Numbered from the stretch's first letter, positions 6,769-15,046 are shown. The stretch is DNA of 34,168 bases from Streptomyces sp. SM11 (GCF_002910905.1 NZ_NEUE01000132.1:14872-49039); one strand, 5' to 3'. Numbers and translations: made by a program. The notes: a model not told the origin generated them from the letters alone.

Positions 6769-8469
6769 ATGGACGCTGACGCGATCGAGGAAGGCCGCCT
6801 CCGCTGGCAGGCCCGCTACGACAAGGCCCGCAAGCGTGACGCGGACTTCACCACGCTCTCCGGGGACCCGGTCGAGCCCGCGTACGGGCCACGCCCCGGC
6901 GACACGTACGAGGGATTCGAGCGGATCGGCTGGCCGGGGGAGTACCCCTTCACCCGTGGGCTGCACCCCACCGGCTACCGGGGCCGCACCTGGACCATCC
7001 GCCAGTTCGCCGGCTTCGGCAACGCCCAGCAGACCAACGAGCGCTACAAGATGATCCTCGCGGCGGGCGGCGGCGGACTCAGCGTCGCCTTCGACATGCC
7101 GACGCTGATGGGCCGCGACTCCGACGACCCGCGCGCGCTCGGCGAGGTCGGACACTGCGGGGTCGCCATCGACTCCGCCGCCGACATGGAGATCCTCTTC
7201 GGTGACATCCCCCTCGGCGACGTCACCACCTCCATGACGATCAGCGGCCCGGCCGTCCCGGTCTTCTGCATGTACCTGGTCGCCGCCGAGCGCCAGGGTG
7301 TCGACCCGGGCGTGCTCAACGGCACGCTCCAGACCGACATCTTCAAGGAGTACATCGCGCAGAAGGAGTGGCTCTTCCAGCCCGAGCCCCACCTGCGCCT
7401 CATCGGCGACCTGATGGAGCACTGCGCCCGCGACATCCCCGCCTACAAGCCGCTCTCCGTCTCCGGCTACCACATCCGCGAGGCCGGGGCGACGGCCGCG
7501 CAGGAGCTGGCGTACACCCTCGCGGACGGCTTCGGCTACGTGGAGCTCGGCCTCTCCCGCGGCCTGGACGTCGACGCCTTCGCCTCCGGGCTCTCCTTCT
7601 TCTTCGACGCGCACCTGGACTTCTTCGAGGAGATCGCCAAGTTCCGCGCCGCCCGCCGCATCTGGGCCCGCTGGATGAAGGAGACGTACGGCGCGAAGAC
7701 CGACAAGGCGCAGTGGCTGCGCTTCCACACCCAGACCGCCGGAGTCTCCCTCACCGCGCAGCAGCCGTACAACAACGTCGTACGGACGGCGGTGGAGGCG
7801 CTCTCCGCCGTCCTCGGCGGCACGAACTCACTGCACACCAACGCCCTCGACGAGACCCTCGCGCTCCCTTCCGAGCAGGCCGCCGAGATCGCCCTGCGCA
7901 CCCAGCAGGTGCTGATGGAGGAGACCGGCGTCGCCAACGTGGCCGACCCGCTGGGCGGCTCCTGGTACGTCGAGCAGCTCACCGACCGGATCGAGGCCGA
8001 GGCCGAGAAGATCTTCGACCAGATCAGGGAGCGCGGCACCCGGGCCCACCCCGACGGTCAGCACCCCATCGGCCCGATGACCTCCGGCATCCTGCGCGGT
8101 ATCGAGGACGGCTGGTTCACCGGCGAGATCGCCGAGTCCGCGTTCCAGTACCAGCGGGCCCTGGAGAAGGGCGACAAGCGGGTCGTCGGCGTCAACGTCC
8201 ACCACGGCTCGGTCACCGGCGACCTGGAGATCCTCCGCGTCAGCCACGAGGTCGAACGCGACCAGGTCAGCCAGCTCGCCGACCGCAAGGCCCACCGCGA
8301 CGACGCCAGGGTGACCGCCGCCCTGGACGCGATGCTCGCCGCCGCCCGCGACGGCTCCAACATGATCGCGCCGATGCTGGACGCGGTACGGGCCGAGGCC
8401 ACGCTGGGCGAGATCTGCGGGGTGCTGCGCGAGGAGTGGGGCACCTACACGGAGCCGCCGGGCTTCTGA
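6769..8469 (+). CDS. icmA: Isobutyryl-CoA mutase large subunit IcmA
   Basis: 566 aa, the usual IcmA length. With the small B12-binding subunit IcmB it interconverts isobutyryl-CoA and n-butyryl-CoA by adenosylcobalamin radical chemistry, linking valine breakdown to butyrate and polyketide precursors. It has only the acyl-CoA-binding TIM barrel. The C-terminal cobalamin domain of methylmalonyl-CoA mutase is absent. Two substrate-specificity positions read as IcmA: Phe80 in TIRQFAGFGN (Tyr in methylmalonyl-CoA mutase) and Gln198 in KEYIAQKEW (Arg in methylmalonyl-CoA mutase). No icmB is in the window, so it must be encoded elsewhere, as in S. cinnamonensis and S. coelicolor. The last 25 bases overlap the convergent sensor kinase gene. 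Confidence 0.95.
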   Translation: MDADAIEEGRLRWQARYDKARKRDADFTTLSGDPVEPAYGPRPGDTYEGFERIGWPGEYPFTRGLHPTGYRGRTWTIRQFAGFGNAQQTNERYKMILAAGGGGLSVAFDMPTLMGRDSDDPRALGEVGHCGVAIDSAADMEILFGDIPLGDVTTSMTISGPAVPVFCMYLVAAERQGVDPGVLNGTLQTDIFKEYIAQKEWLFQPEPHLRLIGDLMEHCARDIPAYKPLSVSGYHIREAGATAAQELAYTLADGFGYVELGLSRGLDVDAFASGLSFFFDAHLDFFEEIAKFRAARRIWARWMKETYGAKTDKAQWLRFHTQTAGVSLTAQQPYNNVVRTAVEALSAVLGGTNSLHTNALDETLALPSEQAAEIALRTQQVLMEETGVANVADPLGGSWYVEQLTDRIEAEAEKIFDQIRERGTRAHPDGQHPIGPMTSGILRGIEDGWFTGEIAESAFQYQRALEKGDKRVVGVNVHHGSVTGDLEILRVSHEVERDQVSQLADRKAHRDDARVTAALDAMLAAARDGSNMIAPMLDAVRAEATLGEICGVLREEWGTYTEPPGF

Positions 8470-9956
8470 GGACCGCCCTTCCCGCCGGCCCGGCGGCCTC
8501 CCACCGGGCCGGCGGGGGAGGGCCCCCGCGGGCCCTCCCCGAACGTCAGCGCGAACAGCGCCCCGCCGCCGGGCGCCGCCCCCGCCGTCAGCTCCGCACC
8601 ATGGGCGCGGGCGATCTGCCGGGCCATCGCCAGGCCAAGACCCGAGCCGGGCAGGGCGCGCGCCGCCTCGGCGCGGTAGAAGCGGTCGAAGACGTACGGG
8701 AGGTCCCCGGCCGGGATCCCCGGCCCGTGATCCCGGACCGTCAGTTCGAGCCCGCCCCCATCACGTCCACCGCCCCCGCCACCGGTCCCGTACGTGCTCA
8801 GCGCCACCTCCACAGGGGTGCCCGGCGGGCTGAACTTGGCCGCGTTGTCCAGCAGGTTCGTCAGCAGCCGGGCCAGCCGCGCCGGGACACCGGGCCGGGT
8901 CTCCTGTGCCGCGCCCGCCCCCAGCTCCAGCAGGAAACGGGTCTGGGGCCAGTGCGTCCGGGCCACGGCCACCGTGTGCTCCGCCACCTCCGCGATCCGC
9001 ACCTCCTCGAGGAGCGGCAGCGGCTCCTCGTCCCGGGCCAGCTCGATCAGGTCGTTCACCAGCCCGGTCACCTCCCGGATCCCCCGCCCCAGCGCCCCCG
9101 ACGCCCGGTCGCGCTGCGCGGGCGTCAGACGGTCCCCGCGGGCCAGCAGCTCCGCGTTGGTGCGCAGCGCGGTCAGCGGGGTCCGCAGCTCGTGCGAGGC
9201 GTCCGCGACCAGCCGGCGCTGCGAGCTCACCGACTGCTCCAGCTCCCCGAGCATCGTGTTGAAACTGGCGGCCAGCCGCGTCACCTCGTCCCGCCGCCCC
9301 GGCGGGCCCGGCGGCAGCTCGATGCGGTGGCGCGGGTCCCGGGTCGCCGCGATCCGCTCGGCGGTCATGGTCAGCCGGGCCACCGGGGCCAGGCCCGTGC
9401 GCGACACGGCGTACCCGAGCAGCCCCGCCAGCAGGACGCCCGCCCCGCCGACCGCCGCGAGCACCACGGCCGCCTGCCGCACGCCCTTCTCCACCGGGTC
9501 CGCGCGCAACGCCACCTGGAGGGCCCGCCGGTCCCCCAGCGGGGTCGTCAGCATCCGCAGCGACTGCCCGAAGCGGGTGACGTTGCTGTAGTACGGGGCC
9601 CGCGCCCCCGCCGCCACCTCGCGTACGGGGGCGGAGACGGGCAGCGGATACGGGGCCGCCGGGTCCGCCGCCGGGTCGGCGGGGACGATCTGGGCGCAGG
9701 CGGGCGCGGAGAGGTAGCGGCACTCCCCGGCCACGGTCCGCGGCCCCTCGCCCCGGTTCTCCTGGATCACCCGGGTCGCCGACTGGGTCAGGGACAGGTC
9801 CAGCTGGTGCAGCAGCTCGTAGCGGATGACGAAGAACGCCGCCGCGCACACCCCGACCGCGACCAGCGCCACCGCCGCCGAGGCCGCCATCGCCAACCGG
9901 GTACGCAGGGGCCGCCTGCGCCGCCAGCGGGCGCCCAGCCTCCGCACCCCGCTCAC
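8445..9956 (-). CDS. Two-component sensor histidine kinase (HAMP-HisKA-HATPase_c)
   Basis: 503 aa from a GTG at 9956 that overlaps the response-regulator stop by 4 bases (GTGA). Domain order: Arg-rich n-region, TM1 about 22-44, extracytoplasmic sensor about 45-160, TM2 about 163-184, HAMP to about 238, HisKA with phospho-acceptor His255 in [10 protein letters not shown], and HATPase_c with N-box LLDNAAK (Asn371), G1 DHGPGIP (409-415), F-box VFDRFYRAE and G2 GSGLGLAM (437-444). A Gly/Pro-rich tail follows. The sensor has a cysteine pair (Cys79, Cys87) and no known ligand fold. The neighbouring MurG-like operon suggests an envelope signal, which is inference. Confidence 0.92.
   Translation of the reverse strand: MSGVRRLGARWRRRRPLRTRLAMAASAAVALVAVGVCAAAFFVIRYELLHQLDLSLTQSATRVIQENRGEGPRTVAGECRYLSAPACAQIVPADPAADPAAPYPLPVSAPVREVAAGARAPYYSNVTRFGQSLRMLTTPLGDRRALQVALRADPVEKGVRQAAVVLAAVGGAGVLLAGLLGYAVSRTGLAPVARLTMTAERIAATRDPRHRIELPPGPPGRRDEVTRLAASFNTMLGELEQSVSSQRRLVADASHELRTPLTALRTNAELLARGDRLTPAQRDRASGALGRGIREVTGLVNDLIELARDEEPLPLLEEVRIAEVAEHTVAVARTHWPQTRFLLELGAGAAQETRPGVPARLARLLTNLLDNAAKFSPPGTPVEVALSTYGTGGGGGGRDGGGLELTVRDHGPGIPAGDLPYVFDRFYRAEAARALPGSGLGLAMARQIARAHGAELTAGAAPGGGALFALTFGEGPRGPSPAGPVGGRRAGGKGGPQKPGGSV
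8481..8540. terminator. Two tandem perfect hairpins between icmA and the kinase gene
   Basis: Stem 1 is CCCGCCGGCCCGG (8481-8493) with CCGGGCCGGCGGG (8504-8516). Stem 2 is GGGGAGGGCCC (8515-8525) with GGGCCCTCCCC (8530-8540). Both are perfect and share two bases. They lie just downstream of the icmA stop but inside the 3' coding end of the convergent kinase gene, whose Gly/Pro-rich tail they encode. They probably terminate icmA transcription. Confidence 0.6.
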
Positions 9957-10657
9957 GCCACGTCCAGCCGGTAGCCGAGCCCGTGCACGGTGTGGACGAG
10001 CCTCGGCTCGCCGCCCGCCTCCAGCTTCCGCCGCAGATAACCCACGTACACCGCAAGCGAGTTGGAGTCGGGCCCGAAGTCCTCGCCCCAGACCCGCTCC
10101 AGGATCACCTCCCGGGGCAGCACCTGCCCCGGGTGACGCAGCAGCAGCTCCAGCAGGGCGGCTTCGGTGCGGGAGAACTCCACCGGGCGGCCGCCGCGCC
10201 GACCGGTCCGCGTCACCGGATCCAGCGTCAGGTCCGCGAAGACGAGATCCCCGTCCGGGGCGTGCGGCGCGGCCCGCCGCAGCAACGCCCGCACCCGCGC
10301 CACCAGTTCGTCCAGCGCGAACGGCTTCACCAGATAGTCGTCGGCCCCCGCCTCCAGACCGTCCACCCGCTCGCTCACCGACGACAGCGCGGTCAGCACC
10401 AGCACCGGTGTGCGGTCCTCCATCGCCCGCAGCCTCCGGCACACCGCGAGCCCGTCGAGGACCGGCATCATCACGTCCAGGACCAGCGCGTCCGGCTCCC
10501 AGGCGGCCACCGCCGACAGCGCGGCCAGGCCGTCGCCGACGCCCCGGACCTCGTATCCCTCGACGCTCAGCCCGTCCTCGACGGCGGCCCGCACGTCCGG
10601 TTCGTCCTCGGCCACCAGGATCCTGCTCGTACTCCGCGTGCCGCTCATGCCGCTCAT
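9953..10657 (-). CDS. OmpR/PhoB family response regulator
   Basis: 234 aa. The receiver domain has acidic pocket EDEPD, phospho-acceptor Asp61 in [11 protein letters not shown], the Thr of LVLTALS and Lys in YLVKPF. The C-terminal OmpR winged helix shows [24 protein letters not shown] and [11 protein letters not shown]...[11 protein letters not shown]. It is translationally coupled to its kinase by the overlapping GTGA. A second in-frame ATG lies 9 bases downstream, so the start could be 10657 or 10648. The gene is divergent from the MurG-like gene over a 63-bp gap that holds direct repeats suited to an OmpR-type dimer. Confidence 0.93.
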   Translation of the reverse strand: MSGMSGTRSTSRILVAEDEPDVRAAVEDGLSVEGYEVRGVGDGLAALSAVAAWEPDALVLDVMMPVLDGLAVCRRLRAMEDRTPVLVLTALSSVSERVDGLEAGADDYLVKPFALDELVARVRALLRRAAPHAPDGDLVFADLTLDPVTRTGRRGGRPVEFSRTEAALLELLLRHPGQVLPREVILERVWGEDFGPDSNSLAVYVGYLRRKLEAGGEPRLVHTVHGLGYRLDVA

Positions 10658-10680
10658 ACCCGAAGCCTGCCAAACCGGAC

Positions 10681-10697
10681 TCTTAGAACCCTCTTAA
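10681..10697. promoter_or_regulatory. Direct repeat TCTTA(G/A), 11-bp period
   Basis: TCTTAG (10681-10686) and TCTTAA (10692-10697) repeat with an 11-bp period, one helical turn, in the divergent gap. Tandem direct repeats at this period are the usual binding pattern of OmpR/PhoB-type regulators. The site could serve both the regulator gene and the murG-like operon. Confidence 0.5.
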
Positions 10698-10720
10698 GCC
10701 GCCCGCCGAGAGTGGCGGCC

Positions 10721-11929
10721 ATGCGCACACCACTCTCCGTCGTGATCGGTGCGGGCGGCACCGGCGGCCACATCTACCCCGGTCTCGCCCTCGCCGAGGC
10801 CCTGTGCCGCGCCGACCCGGACGCGGTCATCTCCTTCATCGGCACCGAACGCGGTCTGGAAACGACCCTGATCCCGGCGGCCGGCTACCGGCTGCACACC
10901 GTCGACATGATCCCCTTCGACTCCGCGCTCGGCGCGAAGCGCTTCCTGCTCCCGGCCGCCCTCCTGCGCTCCGGCGCCCAGGCCCGCTCGGTCCTGCGCA
11001 CCCAGCGGGCCCAGGTCGTCGTCGGCATGGGCGGCTACCCGAGCGCCCCGGCGATCGTCGGCGCGCGGATGGCCGGGCTGCCCAGCGTGATCCACGAGTC
11101 CAACGCCGTTCCCGGCCGGGCCAACCAGTTCGCCGCCCGGCTCACCGGCAACCTCACCGTCGCCTTCGACGGCAGCCGCGCCCATCTCTCGGGCGGCGAG
11201 CGGGCGCGGACCGTCGGCATGCCGATCGCCGCGTCCCTGGCCGCCCTGGACCGGCCCGCCCTGCGCGAGGAGGCCCGCCGCGCCTTCGGGATACCGGAGG
11301 GGGCACGGGTCGTCCTCTTCAACGGCGGCAGCCTCGGCGCGGCCCGCCTCACCGCCGCAGCCGTGGGCCTCGCCGCCCGCTGGCGGGGCCGCGCGGACGT
11401 CCACCTCCTGATCAAGACGGGCCCGGCCGCGCTCGCGGAGACCCGGCGGAAGCTGGCCGATGCGGGTGCCGGGGCCGTCGAGCCGGGGGAGTCCCGGACG
11501 CCCGCCGACGCGGGACCGGGGCCCGTCGCTCAGGCGGTGCCCTACCTGGACAGGATGGACCTCGCCTACGCGGTCGCCGACCTGGTGGTGTGCCGGGCGG
11601 GCTCCGCCACGATCGCGGAGCTCGCCGCGACCGGGGTGCCCGCCGTCCTCGTGCCGTACCCGCACGCCCCCGGCGACCACCAGACCCACAACGCCCGGGT
11701 CCTCTCCGGCGCCGGCGCCGCCCACCTCGTCCCCGACGCCGAGACCACCGCCGACCGGCTGGCCACGCTGATCGACCCGCTGCTCGCCGCCCCGGCCCGG
11801 CTCGCCGTGATGGGACGCGCCGCCGACCCGGGCAACCACGCCCGCGCCGCCGACCTGCTGGCCGAGACGGTCGTCCGCCTCGCCGCCGGCCCCGTGAACC
11901 TTTCCTCAGTACAGGAGTCCACCTCATGA
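10721..11929 (+). CDS. MurG-like GT28 N-acetylglucosaminyltransferase paralogue
   Basis: 402 aa from the ATG at 10721. MurG adds GlcNAc from UDP-GlcNAc to lipid I. This copy lies outside any division/cell-wall cluster, so it is probably a second gene besides the dcw murG. Conserved blocks: GAGGTGGHIYP (10-20), GMGGYPSAPA (102-111), HESNAVPG (125-132; HEQNAVPG in typical MurG), NGGSLGA (201-207), CRAGSATIAEL (291-301, with the acceptor-loop Glu300) and HAPGDHQTHNA (315-325). Differences: the GNPVR segment of typical MurG is GMPIA here (166-170), losing the Arg, and there is a Gly/Pro/Glu insertion at about 250-268. The acceptor may be lipid I or another polyprenyl-linked sugar. The gene overlaps the SDR gene by 4 bases. 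Confidence 0.88.
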   Translation: MRTPLSVVIGAGGTGGHIYPGLALAEALCRADPDAVISFIGTERGLETTLIPAAGYRLHTVDMIPFDSALGAKRFLLPAALLRSGAQARSVLRTQRAQVVVGMGGYPSAPAIVGARMAGLPSVIHESNAVPGRANQFAARLTGNLTVAFDGSRAHLSGGERARTVGMPIAASLAALDRPALREEARRAFGIPEGARVVLFNGGSLGAARLTAAAVGLAARWRGRADVHLLIKTGPAALAETRRKLADAGAGAVEPGESRTPADAGPGPVAQAVPYLDRMDLAYAVADLVVCRAGSATIAELAATGVPAVLVPYPHAPGDHQTHNARVLSGAGAAHLVPDAETTADRLATLIDPLLAAPARLAVMGRAADPGNHARAADLLAETVVRLAAGPVNLSSVQESTS

Positions 11930-12942
11930 CCGACACCATCGACAGCGCCATCGACTGGAACGGCCGCACGGTCCTCGTCACCGGGGCCGAGGGTTTCATC
12001 GGCTCCACCCTCGTCGACCTGCTCGTCCGACGCGGCGCACGCGTCCGGGCGTTCGTCCACTACAAGCCGTACGCCGACAAGGGCCACCTCGCCCGCTACC
12101 TCGACGATCCGCACGGTCCGGTAGAGATGATCGCCGGGGACGTCGGCGACGCGGGCCGGGTGATGGACGCGGTCGAGGGCTGCGACACGGTCTTCCACCT
12201 CGCCGCGCTCATCGGCATTCCGTACAGCTACGACTCTCCGGGCGCGTACGTCCGTACGAACGTCGTCGGCACCGAGAACATCGCCGAGGCCTGCCGCCGC
12301 CACTCCGTCCGCCGCCTCCTGCACACCTCTACCAGTGAGGTCTACGGGAGCGCCCGCACCGCCCCGATCGGAGAGGACCACCCGCTCCAGCCGCAGTCCC
12401 CGTACTCCGCCTCGAAGATCGGCGCGGACATGATGGCGCTGTCCCACTGGCACGCCTTCGAGCTGCCGGTGACGGTGGTGCGGCCGTTCAACACCTACGG
12501 GCCCCGCCAGTCGGCCCGCGCCGTCATCCCCACGATCCTCGCCCAACTGCACTCCGGGGCGCGGGAGATCCGGCTCGGCTCGCTGACTCCGACCCGCGAC
12601 TTCACGTACGTCACCGACACCGCGGCCGGGTTCCTGGCGCTGGCCGGCTGCGACCGGGCCCTGGGGGAGAGCGTCAACCTCGGTACCGGCCGGGAGATTT
12701 CGGTCGGGGACCTCGCGAAGGCCCTCATCACTGCCTCCGGCCGGGACGCCGGGATCGTCGTGGACCCGGCGCGGCTGCGGCCCTCCGGCAGTGAGGTGCA
12801 CCGGCTGCTCTCCGACAACAACCGTGCCCGCACGTGGGCGGGCTGGGAGCCCGAAGTCACCCTGGAGGAAGGCCTGGAGCGGACCTCGGCCTGGGTGGCG
12901 GAGCACCTGCACCTGTTCGCGCCGGGGCGCTACCAGGTCTGA
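11926..12942 (+). CDS. Extended SDR NAD-dependent sugar epimerase/4,6-dehydratase
   Basis: 338 aa, ATG at 11926 inside ATGA with the murG-like stop, and CAGGAG at 11912-11917. The Rossmann motif TGAEGFIGS (19-27) starts the protein. The catalytic Tyr160-x3-Lys164 is in SPYSASKIGAD, with Ser/Thr partners in HTSTSEVYG (133-141). RPFNTYGPRQ (186-195) is typical of nucleotide-sugar enzymes. The opening, TVLVTGAEGFIGS then RVRAFVHY, recalls LegB/PseB-like UDP-GlcNAc 4,6-dehydratases and GDP-mannose dehydratases. The coupled glycosyltransferase suggests a modified UDP-GlcNAc as product, but epimerase and dehydratase cannot be told apart by eye. Confidence 0.88.
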   Translation: MTDTIDSAIDWNGRTVLVTGAEGFIGSTLVDLLVRRGARVRAFVHYKPYADKGHLARYLDDPHGPVEMIAGDVGDAGRVMDAVEGCDTVFHLAALIGIPYSYDSPGAYVRTNVVGTENIAEACRRHSVRRLLHTSTSEVYGSARTAPIGEDHPLQPQSPYSASKIGADMMALSHWHAFELPVTVVRPFNTYGPRQSARAVIPTILAQLHSGAREIRLGSLTPTRDFTYVTDTAAGFLALAGCDRALGESVNLGTGREISVGDLAKALITASGRDAGIVVDPARLRPSGSEVHRLLSDNNRARTWAGWEPEVTLEEGLERTSAWVAEHLHLFAPGRYQV

Positions 12943-12971
12943 GTCCGAGCGCCTCTGCCACGCGGCCTGGT

Positions 12972-13598
12972 CTACGCGGCCTGGGCGCCGGCCAGCCCCA
13001 GCAGCAGCAGCGAGGTGAAGCCGCTCGCCCACTCGGCGTCCACCGGTTCCGCGCTCACCAGGGTGCGGTGCACCACCGCTCCGGCGATCACGTCGAAGAT
13101 CAGGTCCGCGTTGCGGGCGGTCGTCGAGGCGTCGTCCTCGTACCGCAGCTCGCCGCGGGCCTGGGCGCGTTCCCGCCCCAGCAGCACCAGCCGCTTCTGC
13201 CGGTCCACGATGGCCGAGCGGATCCGGAGGCGCAGCGAGTCGTCGCGGGTGGACTCGGCGACCACCGCCATCAGCGCGGTCCGGGCCTCGGGCCGCTCCA
13301 GGAGGGCGGCGAACTGGAGTACGACGCCCTGCACGTCGGCGGCCAGACTGCCCCGGTCGGGCAGCTCCAGCTCGTCGAAGAGAACGGCGACCGCGTCCAC
13401 GACCAGCTCGTTCTTGCCCGCCCAGCGCCGGTAGAGGGTCGTCTTGGCGACACCGGCCCGGGTCGCCACATCGCCCATCGTCAGCTTCGACCAGCCGAGA
13501 TCGACCAGGGACGCCCGCGTCGCTTCGAGGATCGCGGCGTCGGCCGCGGTGCTGCGCGGACGTCCTGTTCGGGTGGCTTTGGGGTCGCTGTCGTTCAT
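12972..13598 (-). CDS. TetR/AcrR family transcriptional regulator
   Basis: 208 aa from the ATG at 13598; upstream codons in frame do not encode a TetR N-terminus. The HTH is AAILEATRASLVDLGWSKLTMG then VATRAGVAKTTLYRRWAGKNELV. The C-terminal ligand domain is all-helical (TetR_C type) and ends LLLLGLAGAQAA. It converges on the SDR gene with a 29-bp gap and has no close divergent target. The nearest downstream-facing gene is about 390 bp away. A 12-bp palindrome just upstream suggests autoregulation. Confidence 0.92.
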   Translation of the reverse strand: MNDSDPKATRTGRPRSTAADAAILEATRASLVDLGWSKLTMGDVATRAGVAKTTLYRRWAGKNELVVDAVAVLFDELELPDRGSLAADVQGVVLQFAALLERPEARTALMAVVAESTRDDSLRLRIRSAIVDRQKRLVLLGRERAQARGELRYEDDASTTARNADLIFDVIAGAVVHRTLVSAEPVDAEWASGFTSLLLLGLAGAQAA

Positions 13599-13611
13599 GA
13601 TGCGGCGACCA

Positions 13612-13623
13612 TACCGGCCGGTA
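13612..13623. promoter_or_regulatory. Palindrome TACCGGCCGGTA, putative TetR operator
   Basis: Perfect 12-bp palindrome, with outlying CC/GG matches at 13609-13610 and 13625-13626, starting 14 bp upstream of the TetR ATG. Size, symmetry and position suit an autoregulatory TetR site. Confidence 0.5.
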
Positions 13624-13696
13624 GGGGGAGCGGTTGTGCTCCGGTTGCCGTGAGACAGATCACCGGGAACCCCTGTCCCGGCGGGGTGATCGGCAG

Positions 13697-13719
13697 TTAC
13701 GCTACGGGTCGTAGCGTAA
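13697..13719. promoter_or_regulatory. Inverted repeat TTACGCTACG-GGT-CGTAGCGTAA
   Basis: Perfect 10-bp arms around a 3-base centre, about 100 bp upstream of the TetR gene and 270 bp upstream of the trx-TPR gene. It has no U tract and does not follow a gene end, so an operator is more likely than a terminator. The cognate factor is unknown, and the adjacent TetR protein is one candidate. Confidence 0.5.
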
Positions 13720-13986
13720 GGAAGGCGGGTCGCCCCGCCCTCCGTGCGCCACGGAACGAACGAGCGACAGCCACCGGGGTTCTTCACCGAACCCCAGGCG
13801 CCGGGTGGGGACCCGGTGCCGCACGGACCGGCCGGACGGGGATCCGGAAGGTCCACCCGGGTCTTTCAGGGACCCGGTCCGTTCCGCCCCGGCCCGTCAT
13901 CCCCCGCACACCGGTGGGGGACCCGGACCGGGCCGGTTCTCGCACTCGCTTTTCGGAACGGTGTGCTCAGGGGGGAGGATGTACGT

Positions 13987-14958
13987 ATGCAGCCTAGGAA
14001 CATGTCCATGAGCGGCGTTGTCGACCTCGCCGCTGTCAAGGCGGCCGGTGAGGCCAAGGCCAAGGCGGAGCAGGCCCGCGCGGAGGCCTCCCGTACCGGG
14101 GGCACCGGCGCCGTCGCGCCCGCCGCCCTCGTGATCGACGTCGATGAAGCCGGTTTCGAGCGCGATGTCCTCCAGCGCTCTGCCGAGGTCCCCGTCGTCA
14201 TCGACTTCTGGGCCGAATGGTGCGAGCCGTGCAAGCAGCTGGGCCCTCTGCTGGAGCGCCTGGCCGTCGAGTACAACGGCCGTTTCCTGCTGGCCAAGGT
14301 CGATGTCGACGCCAACCAGATGCTGATGCAGCAGTTCGGCATCCAGGGCATTCCGGCCGTCTTCGCCGTCGTGGCCGGACAGGCCCTCCCGCTCTTCCAG
14401 GGCGCGGCTCCCGAGGCCCAGATCCGCGAGACGCTTGATCAGCTGATCCAGGTCGGCGAGGAGCGCTTCGGGCTGACCGGGATCGCCGTCGACCCGGACG
14501 CCGCCCCGGCGGACGAGGTCCCGGCCGAGGTGCCGGCCGGCCCGTACGACGCCGTGCTGGAGGCCGCCGCGTCGGCTCTCGACGCCAATGACTTCGGCGG
14601 CGCCGTCCAGGCGTACAAGAACGTGCTCTCCGACGACCCGGGCAACCCGGAGGCCAAGCTCGGCCTGGCTCAGGCGGAGCTGCTCGGCCGGGTGCAGAAC
14701 ATGGACCCGCAGGCGGTCCGCAAGGAAGCCGCGGACAACCCGGGCGATGTGAACGCCCAGATCGCCGCCGCTGACCTGGATCTGGTCGGCGGCCATGTCG
14801 AGGACGCCTTCGGCCGACTCGTCGTGGCGGTCCGCCGCACCGCCGGCGACGACCGCGACGCCGCCCGGCTGCGACTGCTGGAGCTGTTCGAGGTGATCGG
14901 TCCGGATGACCCCAGGGTCACCGCCGCACGCACCGCGCTGGCCCGCGTCCTGTTCTGA
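13987..14958 (+). CDS. Thioredoxin-like protein with C-terminal TPR region (CnoX/YbbN-like)
   Basis: 323 aa. A low-complexity Ala/Lys/Glu stretch (about 15-40) precedes a thioredoxin fold (about 50-155) with the redox motif WCEPC (Cys79, Cys82) and the cis-Pro loop GIPAVF. The C-terminal half (about 180-323) is helical, with TPR-like repeats such as DANDFGGAVQAYKNVLSDDPGNPEAKLGLA (in pieces) and a MurNAc-independent YbbN_C character. CnoX/YbbN proteins act as redox-linked holdases that pass clients to chaperones. E. coli CnoX lacks the first active-site Cys, whereas this protein keeps both, so dithiol exchange is possible. ATG at 13987 with GGAGG 8 bases upstream. Monocistronic with a strong terminator. 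Confidence 0.9.
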   Translation: MQPRNMSMSGVVDLAAVKAAGEAKAKAEQARAEASRTGGTGAVAPAALVIDVDEAGFERDVLQRSAEVPVVIDFWAEWCEPCKQLGPLLERLAVEYNGRFLLAKVDVDANQMLMQQFGIQGIPAVFAVVAGQALPLFQGAAPEAQIRETLDQLIQVGEERFGLTGIAVDPDAAPADEVPAEVPAGPYDAVLEAAASALDANDFGGAVQAYKNVLSDDPGNPEAKLGLAQAELLGRVQNMDPQAVRKEAADNPGDVNAQIAAADLDLVGGHVEDAFGRLVVAVRRTAGDDRDAARLRLLELFEVIGPDDPRVTAARTALARVLF

Positions 14959-15009
14959 CACCGGCCCGCCGTCCGCTCCGGACGCGCCCGATTGTTCCGA
15001 TGTGACAAG

Positions 15010-15046
15010 ACGGCCGCACCGCCCCTCGGGCGGGGCGGCCGTTTTG
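15010..15046 (+). terminator. Rho-independent terminator after the trx-TPR gene
   Basis: ACGGCCGCACCGCCC pairs with GGGCGGGGCGGCCGT (one mismatch) around a CTC-type loop and is followed by TTTT. It lies 51 bases past the stop. Confidence 0.8.

Larger units (their letters stand above)
13599..13986. other. 388-bp intergenic region, TetR gene to trx-TPR gene
   Basis: No supported gene. It holds a palindrome at 13612-13623, a longer inverted repeat at 13697-13719 and a GC-rich stretch of about 240 bp before the trx-TPR start, with no clear promoter hexamers. The ribosome binding site GGAGG (13974-13978) is 8 bases from the ATG. Confidence 0.6.

Noticed and set aside
7368..9974. 868-codon plus-strand frame
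   Set aside because: Crosses icmA and the antisense of the kinase, which both have clear family motifs. This frame is Arg/Pro/Gly noise.
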